Assembly: GCA_023381995.1 (NCBI GenBank)
Contig: JAMCVD010000112.1
Location: 1 to 54,138 of the forward strand
Source: Deltaproteobacteria bacterium
GTDB taxonomy: Bacteria; JAMCPX01
Direction of reading: 5' to 3'
Length of the DNA: 54,138 nucleotides
Below are positions 42,443-51,634 of this stretch, in pieces; position 1 is the first letter of the stretch, and every line of letters starts with the position of its first letter. The translations under genes were made by a program, and so were the position numbers. The notes beneath the pieces were generated by a model that made no database searches, was not told where the DNA came from, and saw only the letters and a program-made list of their open reading frames with translations.

Positions 42443-43450
42443 TTACTTTACGTCCTTTCGCCGGTAGAGCTTTACGTAATGATTGTGTTCCTTCAGCGTC
42501 CTTGAGAACTCATGGCTGCCGTCGTTGTTGGCGACGAAATAAAGGTACGGAACGTTGGCCGGGTACAGTGCGGCGACGATCGACTCCATGCCGGGGTTGC
42601 ATATGGGGCCCGGGGGCAGTCCTTTGATCCGGTACGTGTTGTACGGGTTCCTGGCCCTGAGCTCCTTTTTCGTGATCACGTCGTTGGTTATGTGCATTGC
42701 GTATATGACCGTGGGATCCGACTGCAGCCTCATACCGAGCTTAAGCCTGTTATGGAAGACAGCAGACACGAGAAACTTCTCGGAAGGCACGGAGGTCTCC
42801 TTCTCGATGATGGACGCGAGCGTTACGACCTGCAGCATCGTCATGCCCATCTCCTCTGCGCGCTCCTGCAGTTTCGGGGTATAGACGAGCCTGAACTGGT
42901 TGATCATCTTCTTTATGATCTCTTTCGGCGCAAGGCCCCTGCTGAGTTCGTAGGTCTCCGGGTACAGGAAACCCTCCAGGGTCTCGGCTGTTATTCCCTC
43001 CCCGGCCATGAACGCCCTGTCCCTTGTGAGATGCATAAAGCCATGGACGTCCTTCAAAAGCCCCTTTTCCTCGAGCACCTGTGCGATCTGTTCGTCGGTA
43101 TAGCCTTCGGGCAGGGTTACCTTGTGCAGTTCGACCTCTCCGTTCAAGAGCTTCTCGATTATCGTGGTGGGCCTCATAGAGCCGCTGAGCAGGTACTCGC
43201 CGTACTTCACGCTGTGCGTAGCACCCATGAGGTAGGCAAGCAGCTTCAGGTCCCACTCGTCCTTTACTATGTGCCTGTCCGCGAGTATGCCTGATACCTT
43301 CCTGAACGAGTCGCCCGCCGGGATCTCGATCGTTTGCAGCACCCCGGACGGGTACGGCGGCATGGCGATAAAGCGCATGAACTGCACGGCAAATGCGAGT
43401 GCGGACACGAGCACGAACATAACGCTGTACCATACGATCCTCTTCGTCAT
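42443..43450 (-). CDS. mltG: Endolytic murein transglycosylase MltG (YceG-like)
   Basis: A 335-residue inner-membrane lytic transglycosylase that cleaves nascent glycan strands and sets their length. An N-terminal membrane helix (about residues 5-27) is followed by a LysM-like region and the YceG domain with the catalytic signature ASIIEKETSVPSEKFLVSAV (catalytic Glu in the EKE, around residue 217), SDPTVIYAM, and PYNTYRIKGLPPGPICNPG. Its ATG overlaps the stop of the upstream acyl-CoA synthetase gene by four bases (ATGA), an unusual partner; mltG more often sits by pabC, yqgF or tmk. Confidence 0.94.
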   Translation of the reverse strand: MTKRIVWYSVMFVLVSALAFAVQFMRFIAMPPYPSGVLQTIEIPAGDSFRKVSGILADRHIVKDEWDLKLLAYLMGATHSVKYGEYLLSGSMRPTTIIEKLLNGEVELHKVTLPEGYTDEQIAQVLEEKGLLKDVHGFMHLTRDRAFMAGEGITAETLEGFLYPETYELSRGLAPKEIIKKMINQFRLVYTPKLQERAEEMGMTMLQVVTLASIIEKETSVPSEKFLVSAVFHNRLKLGMRLQSDPTVIYAMHITNDVITKKELRARNPYNTYRIKGLPPGPICNPGMESIVAALYPANVPYLYFVANNDGSHEFSRTLKEHNHYVKLYRRKDVK

Positions 43451-45531
43451 GACGTCTTTTCTACTATAACACGGGCATCGAGTGCAAGCGCTTTTTCCCC
43501 GTCCACAAGTACCGGGTTCAGGTCAAGCTCCACGATGTTGACCTTTTCGATCATCATGGCGGACACCTTTGTTATGAGCCTCGCGACCTGTTCTACTGCA
43601 AGCCGCCGCTGTCCCCTTGTGCCTTCGAGCAGTGCGTATCCCTTCAGGTCTTTGAGCATGCCCAGGGCGTACGCCCCGTCGACCGGGCACAGGCCCATCC
43701 CCGTGTCCCTGAGCAGCTCCGTATAGATGCCTCCTATACCGACTATGACCACCGGACCGAACGAGACGTCCCGCTTCGCGCCTACAATCAATTCGATCCC
43801 CCCTATTAACATCTTCTGGACGACGACCCCGTTCGTGGTGATCTCCGGGTGTGTCTTTCTTATGCCCTCCGTGAGCCATTCGAACGCATCCGTGGCCTTT
43901 CTGTCGCTGTCGATGTCCAGGACCACACCCCCGACGTCCGATTTATGCGACACCGCCATCGACTCGACCTTCATAGCGACCGGGTACCCGAGCTCCACGG
44001 AGATCTTCCTTGCCTCTGCAACGGAACGCGCGTGCGACCATGGCGCAACGCCTATGTCGTGGTACTCGACAGCGTTCAGCGACCCCATAAGGGACAATGT
44101 CGTCGTCTCTCCGTGGACGCTGCTCCTGTCGCCATGTGCCGGGCGCACGCCCTGCCCCCTCCTGAAGAGCCTTGCGTCCCTTATCTTTGCCGCGGACTTC
44201 AGCATCGTCGCGGGGTCGATGAAGAACGGATAATCGATCGTCTCTTTCAGCCTGCTCAGGGTGTCTGTCTCCGTGAAAAACAGCGGCAGCAGCGGCTTGT
44301 TGTACCTCTCTCTCAGCCCCGCGAACGTTTTCGCCATACTCTCGGACGAGCCATTGTCCACGGTGGGGGAATAGGTGTGTATGAAGACCACCGTATCGAA
44401 GGACGGGTCCGCCAGCGCAAGCTCGATCGCACGTCGATAGAAGTCGAAGTCATAGACGTCGCCCATATCGAGCGGGTTGGTAAGGCTTATGACCCCTGCC
44501 CTCACGTGCCTGCCCACCTCCCCGAGGAAATGCCCGGAAAACTGCGGCGTCTCGAAGCCGTACTGCACTATAGCGTCCTGCGTAATGACGGCATGTCCTC
44601 CGGAGCGAGAGAGGACAGCGATCCTCCTGCCATAATCGTGGGAGATGCTCAGCAGCTTCACCGTATCGACAAAGTCCGTCAGAGAGTCCACCCGTATCGC
44701 CCCGGCCTCCCTCATCGCATGAGTCAGGACGAGGTCGTCGTTTGCCATGGCGGATGCGTGCGACATGGCGATGTGCGCGGTACCGGGATAGACGTTGGAC
44801 TTCAGGACGACGACGGGCTTCCTGCCTGCACGTATCAGGTCGACAAACGACCTCCCGTTCTTTATGTCCTCGAGATACATGCCTATCACTGCCGTGCCGG
44901 GGTCCTGCTCAAGGTAGGAGAGGTAGTCTATCTCGTCTATGTCGGCCTTGTTGCCGGCGCTTATCACTTTGTCGATGCCCACGCCTTCGTAGCTGAGCAT
45001 GCCGAGGAGCGTGAGGGACATTCCGCCGCTCTGAGAGATTATCGAGACCCCGCCCTTCCGTATGGGCCGTGTTATGGGAGAAAACGGCGTGCACAGGCCG
45101 TTCTCCGTATTTATGACACCAAGCCCGTTCGGTCCGGTAAACCTGATACCGTACTGTGACGATACCTTCTTGAGATCCTGCTCGAGCAACAGCCCGTCAT
45201 CGCCGGCCTCCGAGAAGCCCCCGGACTCCACCACTGCATACCTGATGCCCCTGAGGCCGCACTCCGACAGCAGCGACGGCACGCTCCGGGCAGGAGTGAG
45301 AATCACCGACAGGTCCACGTGGTCGCTGATCTCGCCTATGCCCGTATGTACCCTCATGCCCTCTACCTCGCCCGCCCTCCTTCCGATCAGGTATATCTTG
45401 CCCATGAACTTGTTGTACAGCATGTTCTTCACGATAATGTGGGCAAGGTTGTCCGGACTCTCGGAGACCCCGAAGATGGCCACGCCCTCCGGATAGAATA
45501 TACCTTTTATCGCTTCAGCATCGCCGCTCAT
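43447..45531 (-). CDS. ADP-forming acetate/acyl-CoA synthetase (fused alpha-beta)
   Basis: A 694-residue single-chain acyl-CoA synthetase (NDP-forming). It begins with a CoA-binding Rossmann domain (IFYPEGVAIFGVSESP, about residues 11-26), continues with two succinyl-CoA-synthetase-like flavodoxin domains (ISQSGGMSLTLLG; LSRSGGHAVITQDA, the region holding the phospho-His in the family), and ends with an ATP-grasp domain (GYPVAMKVESMAVSHKSDVGGV; ELDLNPVLV). Such enzymes convert acyl-CoA plus ADP and phosphate to acid, CoA and ATP, giving substrate-level ATP during acetate or amino-acid fermentation. Some homologues are instead acetyltransferase-fused regulators, but no GNAT domain is present here. 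Substrate cannot be assigned from sequence. Confidence 0.85.
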   Translation of the reverse strand: MSGDAEAIKGIFYPEGVAIFGVSESPDNLAHIIVKNMLYNKFMGKIYLIGRRAGEVEGMRVHTGIGEISDHVDLSVILTPARSVPSLLSECGLRGIRYAVVESGGFSEAGDDGLLLEQDLKKVSSQYGIRFTGPNGLGVINTENGLCTPFSPITRPIRKGGVSIISQSGGMSLTLLGMLSYEGVGIDKVISAGNKADIDEIDYLSYLEQDPGTAVIGMYLEDIKNGRSFVDLIRAGRKPVVVLKSNVYPGTAHIAMSHASAMANDDLVLTHAMREAGAIRVDSLTDFVDTVKLLSISHDYGRRIAVLSRSGGHAVITQDAIVQYGFETPQFSGHFLGEVGRHVRAGVISLTNPLDMGDVYDFDFYRRAIELALADPSFDTVVFIHTYSPTVDNGSSESMAKTFAGLRERYNKPLLPLFFTETDTLSRLKETIDYPFFIDPATMLKSAAKIRDARLFRRGQGVRPAHGDRSSVHGETTTLSLMGSLNAVEYHDIGVAPWSHARSVAEARKISVELGYPVAMKVESMAVSHKSDVGGVVLDIDSDRKATDAFEWLTEGIRKTHPEITTNGVVVQKMLIGGIELIVGAKRDVSFGPVVIVGIGGIYTELLRDTGMGLCPVDGAYALGMLKDLKGYALLEGTRGQRRLAVEQVARLITKVSAMMIEKVNIVELDLNPVLVDGEKALALDARVIVEKTS

Positions 45532-45651
45532 GATAAAGACCTCCGCATATCAGGTAATCAGCATATTCCACGATCTTCAAGTATAATCGAAGGACAAGAT
45601 CTTATGGCGTCCACCCGTCCGAGCGGTATGTCTTCCTGCGTATGTCGGCGA

Positions 45652-46587
45652 TCACACTGACGAGGGGCAACGCTCCTTTGCCGACCCGACGAGCGCTCTG
45701 AACCGCTGTACGCCCCGTGCGGAGAGGTACTCCTCGAGCTGCCTCACAAGCGTGTCCGCAGTCTCCGGGTTTATGAAGCTGGCGGTCCCTACCTGGACCG
45801 CGGACGCGCCGGCGATCGCGTACTCCACGACGTCCTCGACCGTGATTATGCCCCCCACGCCTATGATGGGGATGCGCACCCTGGCGTACGCATCGTATAC
45901 GAGCTTGAGGGTCATGGGCTTTATCGCGGGCCCGGATAGTCCGCCCGTCTTTGCACCGAGGGACGGCCCCCCGCTCTCCAGGTCGAACGCCATGGCCGGG
46001 TACGTGTTTGCGATGCTTACCGCATCGGCACCGGCACTCTGCGCGGACAGGGCGACGTCGACGATGCTCGTGACCATCGGGGAGAGCTTGACGATGAGCG
46101 TCTTGTCCGTGGCCTCTCGTACTTTCGAGGTAACGGCATGGACGACGAGCGGGTCCTTGCCGAACTCCGCGCCCCCGGCCTCGACGTTCGGACAGGAGAT
46201 GTTCAGCTCGATGCCATCTATCCTCCGGAACCTGTCCACCCTTTCCGCAAGCTCCACGTACTCGTCCACCGTGGTACCGAAGATGTTGACGATGACCGCG
46301 GTATCCGTGCCCTCGAGCCGCGGGAGCACGCTCCTCAGGAACGCATCCATCCCGATGTTCTCGAGTCCTATCGAGTTGATAAGCCCGCACGGGGTCTCCT
46401 TTATCCTCGGGGCCGGGTTGCCCCTCCTCGGCCTGAGCGACAGCCCCTTCGTTACGAAGCCGCCGATCCTTTCGAGGGGGAAGAACCTCTCGTACTCGAT
46501 ACCGTACCCGAACGTGCCGGAAGCGCCGATGACCGGGTTCTTCAGAAGCATGCGTCCGATCCTGGTACTTAACAGCCTTTTATTCAT
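45652..46587 (-). CDS. pyrD: Dihydroorotate dehydrogenase, class 1B catalytic subunit
   Basis: Oxidises dihydroorotate to orotate in pyrimidine synthesis. The 311-residue flavoprotein has the FMN-binding TIM barrel: NPVIGASGTFGYG near the N-terminus, VNIFGTT, the catalytic-Cys motif ELNISCPNVEAGG (about residue 127), VKLSPMV and IPIIGVGGIITVEDVVEY near the C-terminus. A Cys rather than Ser at the catalytic position marks class 1, and overall sequence is of the PyrDB type, which needs the iron-sulfur partner PyrK; no pyrK is in the window. It lies 18 bases downstream of the N-acetylglutamate synthase gene. Confidence 0.93.
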   Translation of the reverse strand: MNKRLLSTRIGRMLLKNPVIGASGTFGYGIEYERFFPLERIGGFVTKGLSLRPRRGNPAPRIKETPCGLINSIGLENIGMDAFLRSVLPRLEGTDTAVIVNIFGTTVDEYVELAERVDRFRRIDGIELNISCPNVEAGGAEFGKDPLVVHAVTSKVREATDKTLIVKLSPMVTSIVDVALSAQSAGADAVSIANTYPAMAFDLESGGPSLGAKTGGLSGPAIKPMTLKLVYDAYARVRIPIIGVGGIITVEDVVEYAIAGASAVQVGTASFINPETADTLVRQLEEYLSARGVQRFRALVGSAKERCPSSV

Positions 46588-46605
46588 GCAGGTACGCCTC
46601 CGGCC

Positions 46606-47082
46606 CTACCTTTTCCCATCCGGCGCTCCGTTCAGATCCATGATCAGCGCGATCTCGTTGCAGTCCGGAAACTGCGGGCATTTCAGACAGTCGCTCCATA
46701 TCTTCTGCGGCAGGAGCGACTTGTCAACTATCCTGAAGCCGAGCTTCTCGAAAAAGCCAGGCTTGTAGGTCAGCGAGAATAGCTGGTTTATCCCGAAGCC
46801 CCTGGCCTCCTCTATGCACGACCGTGCAAGGGCCGTACCGATCCCCTTATGGGTGTACTCCTCCCGTACCGCAAGGGAACGGATCTCCGCAAGGCCGTCC
46901 CAGAACATGTGCACCGCGCACACGCCTATAATCCCGCCGGCGTCCCCGGCATACACGCTGTAGTCTCGGATGTTCTCGTACAGCTCGAGAAGGGAGCGCT
47001 GCAGCATCTCCCCCTTCTTCGCGTACGCATCGATGAGCCTCTGCATCTCCTTGACGTCGTCCATCCTCGCCTTTCGTATCAC
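46606..47082 (-). CDS. Short GNAT-type N-acetylglutamate synthase
   Basis: A 158-residue GNAT acetyltransferase. The acetyl-CoA loop is VREEYTHKGIGTALARSCIEEA (about residues 73-94), followed by FFEKLGFRIVDKSLLPQKIW. The C-terminal SDCLKCPQFPDCNE segment, with its Cys group, is characteristic of short stand-alone N-acetylglutamate synthases described in Deltaproteobacteria and related groups, and differs from the long ArgA with a kinase-like domain. It would make acetylglutamate for argB (1882-2751), far away in this window. Its start overlaps the recN stop by four bases, so recN and this gene are coupled. A generic GNAT is the alternative. Confidence 0.8.
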   Translation of the reverse strand: MIRKARMDDVKEMQRLIDAYAKKGEMLQRSLLELYENIRDYSVYAGDAGGIIGVCAVHMFWDGLAEIRSLAVREEYTHKGIGTALARSCIEEARGFGINQLFSLTYKPGFFEKLGFRIVDKSLLPQKIWSDCLKCPQFPDCNEIALIMDLNGAPDGKR

Positions 47083-48779
47083 TTTATCTCCCTCGCGTAT
47101 CGTAAATATTCCATCGCCTGTCTCCTCCCGAGCTCCGTTACCGTCTCTCCGGAGAGCATCCGTGCGATCTCGTCGATCCTCTCCTTCTCGTCGAGCACCC
47201 TGACGTCCACCTCCGTCTTGCCCCTAAACGCCCGCTTGGACACGTATATATGATAGTCACCGAACCCGGCAATCTGATGGAGGTGCGTTATGCAGATCAC
47301 CTGATGGTACGCAGAGAGCTCCTTCAGCTTCCTGCCGACAATCTCTGCGGTGGGCCCCCCTATCCCAGTGTCTATCTCGTCGAACACGAGCACCGGCACC
47401 GGGGACGCCTTTACAAGCACCCTCTTTATGGCGAGCATGGTCCTCGAGAGCTCGCCGCCGGACACGATCTCCGTCAGCGGCTTTGCGGGAAACCCCGGGT
47501 TTGCCGAGAAATAGAATCTTACCCTGTCCATGCCGTCTGCACCTATGGGCCTGCCGTCTATCTCCACGGCGTCTTTCGCCTCCGGGGCCATCATTCTTAC
47601 CTCGAACACGGCGCCCCCCATTCCGAGGGTCTTCAGCTCGCCGACGACCTTCCTGCCCAGCTCCCCGGCGATCCCCTTCCGTGCCTTTGACAGCCTGTCC
47701 GCGCCGTCGAAGAGCTGTCTCTCGATCTCGGCCTTTCTGTGCCGCAGCCCCTCAAGCTCCTCGGCTGCGCCGGCGAGGCCGGCGAGCTGCCTCTCGATCG
47801 ACTCCGTGGAGGCGATGACTTCTTTGAGCGTGCCGCCGTACTTTTTTTTTAGCCCATCGATAAGCCCCATGCGCAGCTCCGTCCGGCCGAGCCTCTCGGC
47901 ATCGACGTCTATCCTTCCCAGGTATGCGTTGATGTCCGATGCGATGTCCTTCAGCTCAACGGACACGGACTCGAGCCTGTCCGCGTGCTGTTTCAGCGAT
48001 GGATCAAAGGCCTGCAGGCCCGAGAGGAGCTTGAGCGACCGCAGTATGCCGGCCACGGCCCCGTGCCCGTCCCCCTCTATGATCTCGTGCACCGCGCTCA
48101 GGTCTTCGGCCAGGCGGTGCGCATTCGAGAGTATGCGGTGCTCCTTCTCGATCTCGATGTCCTCGTCCGGCACAAGGTTGGCGGACCGTATCTCCGAGAG
48201 CTGGAACCTCAGCAGCTCTTCCTCCCTGCCGGCACCTGCCACGCGTGTCTGCAGCTCATCGTGGAGGTCTGCTGTCTTTCTGAGCTCCGCGTACAGCGTC
48301 TTCACGCCGAGTGCCTCTCCTTGGAGCCCGGCGTAGGCATCGAGCAGCCGGATGTGCGTCGCATCGTCGAGCAGGCTCTGGTGCTCATGTTGGCCGTGGA
48401 TATCCACGAGGAGCCTGGAGAGCTCGGACAGCATGACCAGCGTGGACGCGGAGCCGTTTATGTACGCCCTGCTCTTGCCCTGGGCGGTTATGATCCGCCT
48501 TATGGCAAGCTCTTGGGACGCCTCGAGCCCGTGCCCGTCCAGGAACGCCTGCACAGCGACATTGTCCCCTACCTCAAAAAGCCCTTCTATGACGGCCTCC
48601 GGTGCCCCGTCCCGTACCATGCCCGGGTCGGCTCTTGCCCCGAGCAGGGCGAGCATCCCGTCGACCATGATCGACTTGCCGGCCCCTGTCTCGCCGCTTA
48701 TCACGCAGAGGTGCTCTCCAAACGGTACAGTCACGTCCTTAAAGACGGCGAAGTCTTTCAACCTGATGGACTTCAGCAT
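47079..48779 (-). CDS. recN: DNA repair protein RecN
   Basis: An SMC-like ATPase for double-strand-break repair, 566 residues. Walker A is VISGETGAGKSIMVDGMLAL (about residues 27-46); a long coiled-coil region follows (about 150-370), then the ABC signature VSGGELSRTMLAIKRV and Walker B VLVFDEIDTGIGGPTAEIVG, and the closing VICITHLHQIAGFGD. Length and all motifs match RecN. It lies directly against nadK: the nadK TAG stop is adjacent to the recN ATG, as in many bacteria where nadK and recN are neighbours. Confidence 0.95.
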   Translation of the reverse strand: MLKSIRLKDFAVFKDVTVPFGEHLCVISGETGAGKSIMVDGMLALLGARADPGMVRDGAPEAVIEGLFEVGDNVAVQAFLDGHGLEASQELAIRRIITAQGKSRAYINGSASTLVMLSELSRLLVDIHGQHEHQSLLDDATHIRLLDAYAGLQGEALGVKTLYAELRKTADLHDELQTRVAGAGREEELLRFQLSEIRSANLVPDEDIEIEKEHRILSNAHRLAEDLSAVHEIIEGDGHGAVAGILRSLKLLSGLQAFDPSLKQHADRLESVSVELKDIASDINAYLGRIDVDAERLGRTELRMGLIDGLKKKYGGTLKEVIASTESIERQLAGLAGAAEELEGLRHRKAEIERQLFDGADRLSKARKGIAGELGRKVVGELKTLGMGGAVFEVRMMAPEAKDAVEIDGRPIGADGMDRVRFYFSANPGFPAKPLTEIVSGGELSRTMLAIKRVLVKASPVPVLVFDEIDTGIGGPTAEIVGRKLKELSAYHQVICITHLHQIAGFGDYHIYVSKRAFRGKTEVDVRVLDEKERIDEIARMLSGETVTELGRRQAMEYLRYAREIK

Positions 48780-49634
48780 CTATCTCTCGCCCCATTTCAG
48801 CTTCTGTCTGAGGACCTCGAAATAGTTCCTGAGGGGCGGCTTTATCATGGTCGTATAGTGCGCCGATTTCGATATCACGACCCTGCTCCCCTTCCTGAGA
48901 GAGCTCGAGAGCTGGCCGTCGAAGGTTATCACGACGTCCTTTTCGTCCGTCTCGAGCTCGACCTCCACGACTGCGCCGGACGAGAGCACGATGGGCCTGT
49001 TCGTGAGCGTGTGCGGCGATATGGGCGTAAGGATTATCACGTCCGTTGTGGGATAGACGATGGGGCCGCCGGACGCCATCGAATACGCGGTCGAGCCCGT
49101 CGACGTGGATATGATAAGCCCGTCGGCCTTGTAGGTGGTAAGATAGTTGCGGTCGACGCTCGTCCTGAGCGCTATCATTCTCGCTATCGTGCCCTTGGAT
49201 ACCACCGCATCGTTGAGCACGCTGTACGATGCCGACACGCTTTCGCCCTCGAGCACCTGCACGCCGAGCCTCATCCTCTTCTCGTACACGGCGCCGCCCG
49301 ATATCACGAGGTCCGTTACCGTATACAGCTCGTCCATCGTTATCTCGGTCAGGAAGCCGAGCCCTCCGATATTTACCCCGATAACGGGTATGTCCTGATC
49401 GTCTATGAGCCGTATCGCCCACAGGAAGGTCCCGTCCCCGCCGAACACCACGACGACGTCCGCATCGGCGGGTATGCGCCCCTTGAAGCGCCCGAGGCGC
49501 GGTGCCACGGCATCTCCCATGCTCTGCTCTATGGCGACGTCGATTCTCCTCTCGGAAAGGTACTCCGTGTACCTCCCTATCTCACGATAGATCTCCGCTG
49601 ATTTCTTGCTTTTTACAACCAACGCTATCTTCAT
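48780..49634 (-). CDS. nadK: NAD kinase
   Basis: Phosphorylates NAD to NADP in the cytoplasm. From the ATG at 49634 the protein is 284 residues. It shows the kinase motif VVVFGGDGTFLWAIR (about residues 62-76), INIGGLGFLTE-like GVNIGGLGFLTEI, the NAD-binding TSTGSTAYSMASGGPIVYP and the LTPISPHTLTNRPIVLS block. The frame is open to 49649, but the ATG at 49634 has GGGGAG upstream and gives the usual MKIALVV start. It is the first gene of a long minus-strand run ending at the M28 peptidase. Confidence 0.94.
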   Translation of the reverse strand: MKIALVVKSKKSAEIYREIGRYTEYLSERRIDVAIEQSMGDAVAPRLGRFKGRIPADADVVVVFGGDGTFLWAIRLIDDQDIPVIGVNIGGLGFLTEITMDELYTVTDLVISGGAVYEKRMRLGVQVLEGESVSASYSVLNDAVVSKGTIARMIALRTSVDRNYLTTYKADGLIISTSTGSTAYSMASGGPIVYPTTDVIILTPISPHTLTNRPIVLSSGAVVEVELETDEKDVVITFDGQLSSSLRKGSRVVISKSAHYTTMIKPPLRNYFEVLRQKLKWGER

Positions 49635-50031
49635 ACATGTGCTCCCCACTTATTGCATTTTTCGATGGCACAATACAAGATAAATCTTCGGACGGACCCG
49701 CTCATCGTCCGCAATACGCATCTCTACGGCAAAGGTTGAACATGGGGACGAACCTTGCTATTGTGCCTTTTGGGTTTAACCGGAAAAATGCATTTGCAAG
49801 ATATGGAAGTTTGTGTAATGAGTGATAAGCCTGCGTCAAACAGGGGTATTCTTCGAATATCAGCAAAAACTATGACGTCGGTTTGTGCATATAAACTTAC
49901 AGAGGACCATACCATCCCTTATGACAAAAAGCTCATAGAGCTTCGGTGGATCGCACGACCCATGCCCCGCATGGGTACCCCGAGCGAATGAGCAAACTTC
50001 CCTATTGCATTTTTCGGGTTAATATAGATAT
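49635..50031. other. Divergent intergenic region with repeated motif and hairpins
   Basis: About 400 bases between the divergent nadK and rarA genes. The 14-mer TATTGCATTTTTCG occurs at 49651-49664 and again at 50003-50016, each about 15-17 bases from a flanking start codon, with an inverted relative (CGGAAAAATGCA) at 49781-49792. GGCACAATA (49667-49675) and TATTGTGCC (49759-49767) form a further inverted pair. CCCATGC/GCATGGG (49959-49975) is a 7-base stem with a 3-base loop. One possible 78-codon frame (49755-49991) lacks a ribosome site and any recognisable motif, and I do not call it a gene. Confidence 0.5.
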
Positions 50032-51339
50032 ATGAGACAGCCGCTCGCCCATAGACTGAGGCCCAAAAGCCTCGAAGAGCTCGTAGGACAGGAGCACGTC
50101 CTTGGCCAGGGCAAACCTCTGCGCCAGGCCCTCGATGCCGGTGTCCTGCCTTCCATGATTGTATGGGGGCCGCCGGGCTCCGGCAAGACCTCGTTTATCA
50201 AGCTCATCACGGGCAGCACTGCCTGCGAGCCGATCTACCTGACCGCGGTGTCCACCAACACGAAGGAGATAAACGGGATCCTGAAGGCCGCGAGGGACCC
50301 CCTGCTGTCCGGCAAAAAGCCCGTGCTCATCATCGACGAGCTCCAGCACCTCAACCGCTCGCAGCAGGAGGTCCTGCTGCCATACGTCGAAGACGGGAGC
50401 ATCGTGTTCATAGGCATATCCACGGACAACCCATCCTTCGCCCTCAACCGGGCACTGCTCTCGAGGACGACGCTCGTCGTGTTCGAGCCTCTGAAGGAAC
50501 AGGCGATGAAGACGATCATAGGCCGTGCACTGTCCGGAGAGGGACAGGGCGACGGTATCCGAATGGACGACGACGCAATGGACTACATCATCGTGAGGAG
50601 CAGCGGCGATGCAAGAAAGGCGCTGAACGCCGTCGAGCTCCTGTCCGATATCGCTTTTAAAAGGGCCGACAGGACCATAACCCTTCGGGACGCATCGAAA
50701 CTCTCCGAGGTGAACCTGCTGCCATACGACAGGAAAGAGGACGAGCACTATCACACGATCTCGGCATTCATAAAGAGCATGCGCGGGTCCGATCCCGACG
50801 CGGCGCTCTACTACCTCGCAAGGATGATAGAGTCCGGCGAGGACCCCAGGTTCGTCCTGAGGAGGATGATCATCTTCTCATCGGAAGACATAGGCAATGC
50901 GGACCCGCTGGCCCTGACGATCGCCGTTGCCGCGTTCCAAGCCTTCGAGATCGTCGGTATGCCGGAGGGCTTCATACCGATCGCCCATGCCGTCGCCTAC
51001 CTCGCGTCTTCCCCCAAGAGCAACGCATCCTACCTGGCCTACCTGAAGGCAAAGGAGGACATCCGGAAGTCCGGCTACCTCGACATCCCACGGCACATCG
51101 TGAACCCGGTCACGGAGCCCGGCAGGGAGCTCGGCTACGGCGAAGGCTACAAATACCCGCACGACTACGAGGGGGGACACGTCGAGCAACAGTACCTGCC
51201 GGACAGGCTGAAGGACAGGCGCTACTACGTGCCCAAGAACATCGGGTACGAGAGGGTCATAAAGGAGTATCTGGAGCGGATAAAGAAGGGCGCCGGCGAT
51301 AGAGGCACACCCGGCCCCCTTGCAAACGAGGGGAAATAG
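50032..51339 (+). CDS. rarA: Replication-associated recombination protein A (RarA/MgsA)
   Basis: A 435-residue AAA+ ATPase acting at stalled replication forks. It starts LAHRLRPKSLEELVGQEHVL, with Walker A VWGPPGSGKTSFIKLI (about residues 43-58) and Walker B VLIIDELQHLN (about 100). Walker B reads DELQH rather than the DEIHR usual in the family. Sensor 1 (STDNPSFALNRALLSRT) and the C-terminal tetramerisation domain (MIIFSSEDIGNADPLAL; YLAYLKAKEDI; PRHIVNPVTEPGRELGYGEGYKYPHD) are present. It is divergent from nadK; no strong ribosome site is seen before the ATG. Confidence 0.94.
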   Translation: MRQPLAHRLRPKSLEELVGQEHVLGQGKPLRQALDAGVLPSMIVWGPPGSGKTSFIKLITGSTACEPIYLTAVSTNTKEINGILKAARDPLLSGKKPVLIIDELQHLNRSQQEVLLPYVEDGSIVFIGISTDNPSFALNRALLSRTTLVVFEPLKEQAMKTIIGRALSGEGQGDGIRMDDDAMDYIIVRSSGDARKALNAVELLSDIAFKRADRTITLRDASKLSEVNLLPYDRKEDEHYHTISAFIKSMRGSDPDAALYYLARMIESGEDPRFVLRRMIIFSSEDIGNADPLALTIAVAAFQAFEIVGMPEGFIPIAHAVAYLASSPKSNASYLAYLKAKEDIRKSGYLDIPRHIVNPVTEPGRELGYGEGYKYPHDYEGGHVEQQYLPDRLKDRRYYVPKNIGYERVIKEYLERIKKGAGDRGTPGPLANEGK

Positions 51340-51424
51340 CAAGACGGCAATTTCTTTATCAGGGCTGCTCTCCCTCTATCGCTAAGGCCCATCTCTATTC
51401 CAACGGCTATGCATGGGAAGGGGG

Positions 51425-51560
51425 TACTGCGGTAGTAGTTCAGTCCTTTACCAGAAAGAACCTGAAGTTTAGGCATTCACAGCAATCTCGAGAGGATACA
51501 GGACTACTTCGCCCTTGCTTCCGGCAGGCCTTCAGAACCAAAACTTTCAAGGTAAAATTC
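51425..51560 (-). pseudogene. Possible decayed hicBA toxin-antitoxin remnant
   Basis: On the minus strand an ATG at 51476 begins MPKLQVLSGKGL, very like the N-terminus of HicA toxins (MPKLPVLSGKE type), then similarity stops. Just before it, overlapping in GTGAATGCC, another frame ends LEIAVNA, like a HicB C-terminus. In a neighbouring frame slightly upstream, LEFYLESFGSEGLPEA resembles the HicB helix IELYLESLxxEGLPxPE. The pieces are in the order hicB-hicA but in different frames and short. This reads as a broken TA pair next to the truncated NRAMP gene. The match is from memory of the families and covers few residues. Confidence 0.35.
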
Positions 51561-51634
51561 GAGTCGTCTAACAAGAAAACAGGAACATCTGTCCCTATAA
51601 TACCTATCACTCCCACCCACCGATCTGCCGTCTC

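Noticed and set aside
43849..45159. 436-codon plus-strand frame opposite the acyl-CoA synthetase
   Set aside because: Shadow frame, rich in His/Arg/Val as expected from antisense of G/C-rich DNA, without ribosome site.
49755..49991. Possible 78-codon gene between nadK and rarA
   Set aside because: No ribosome site, no recognisable motif, and it overlaps structured repeats.
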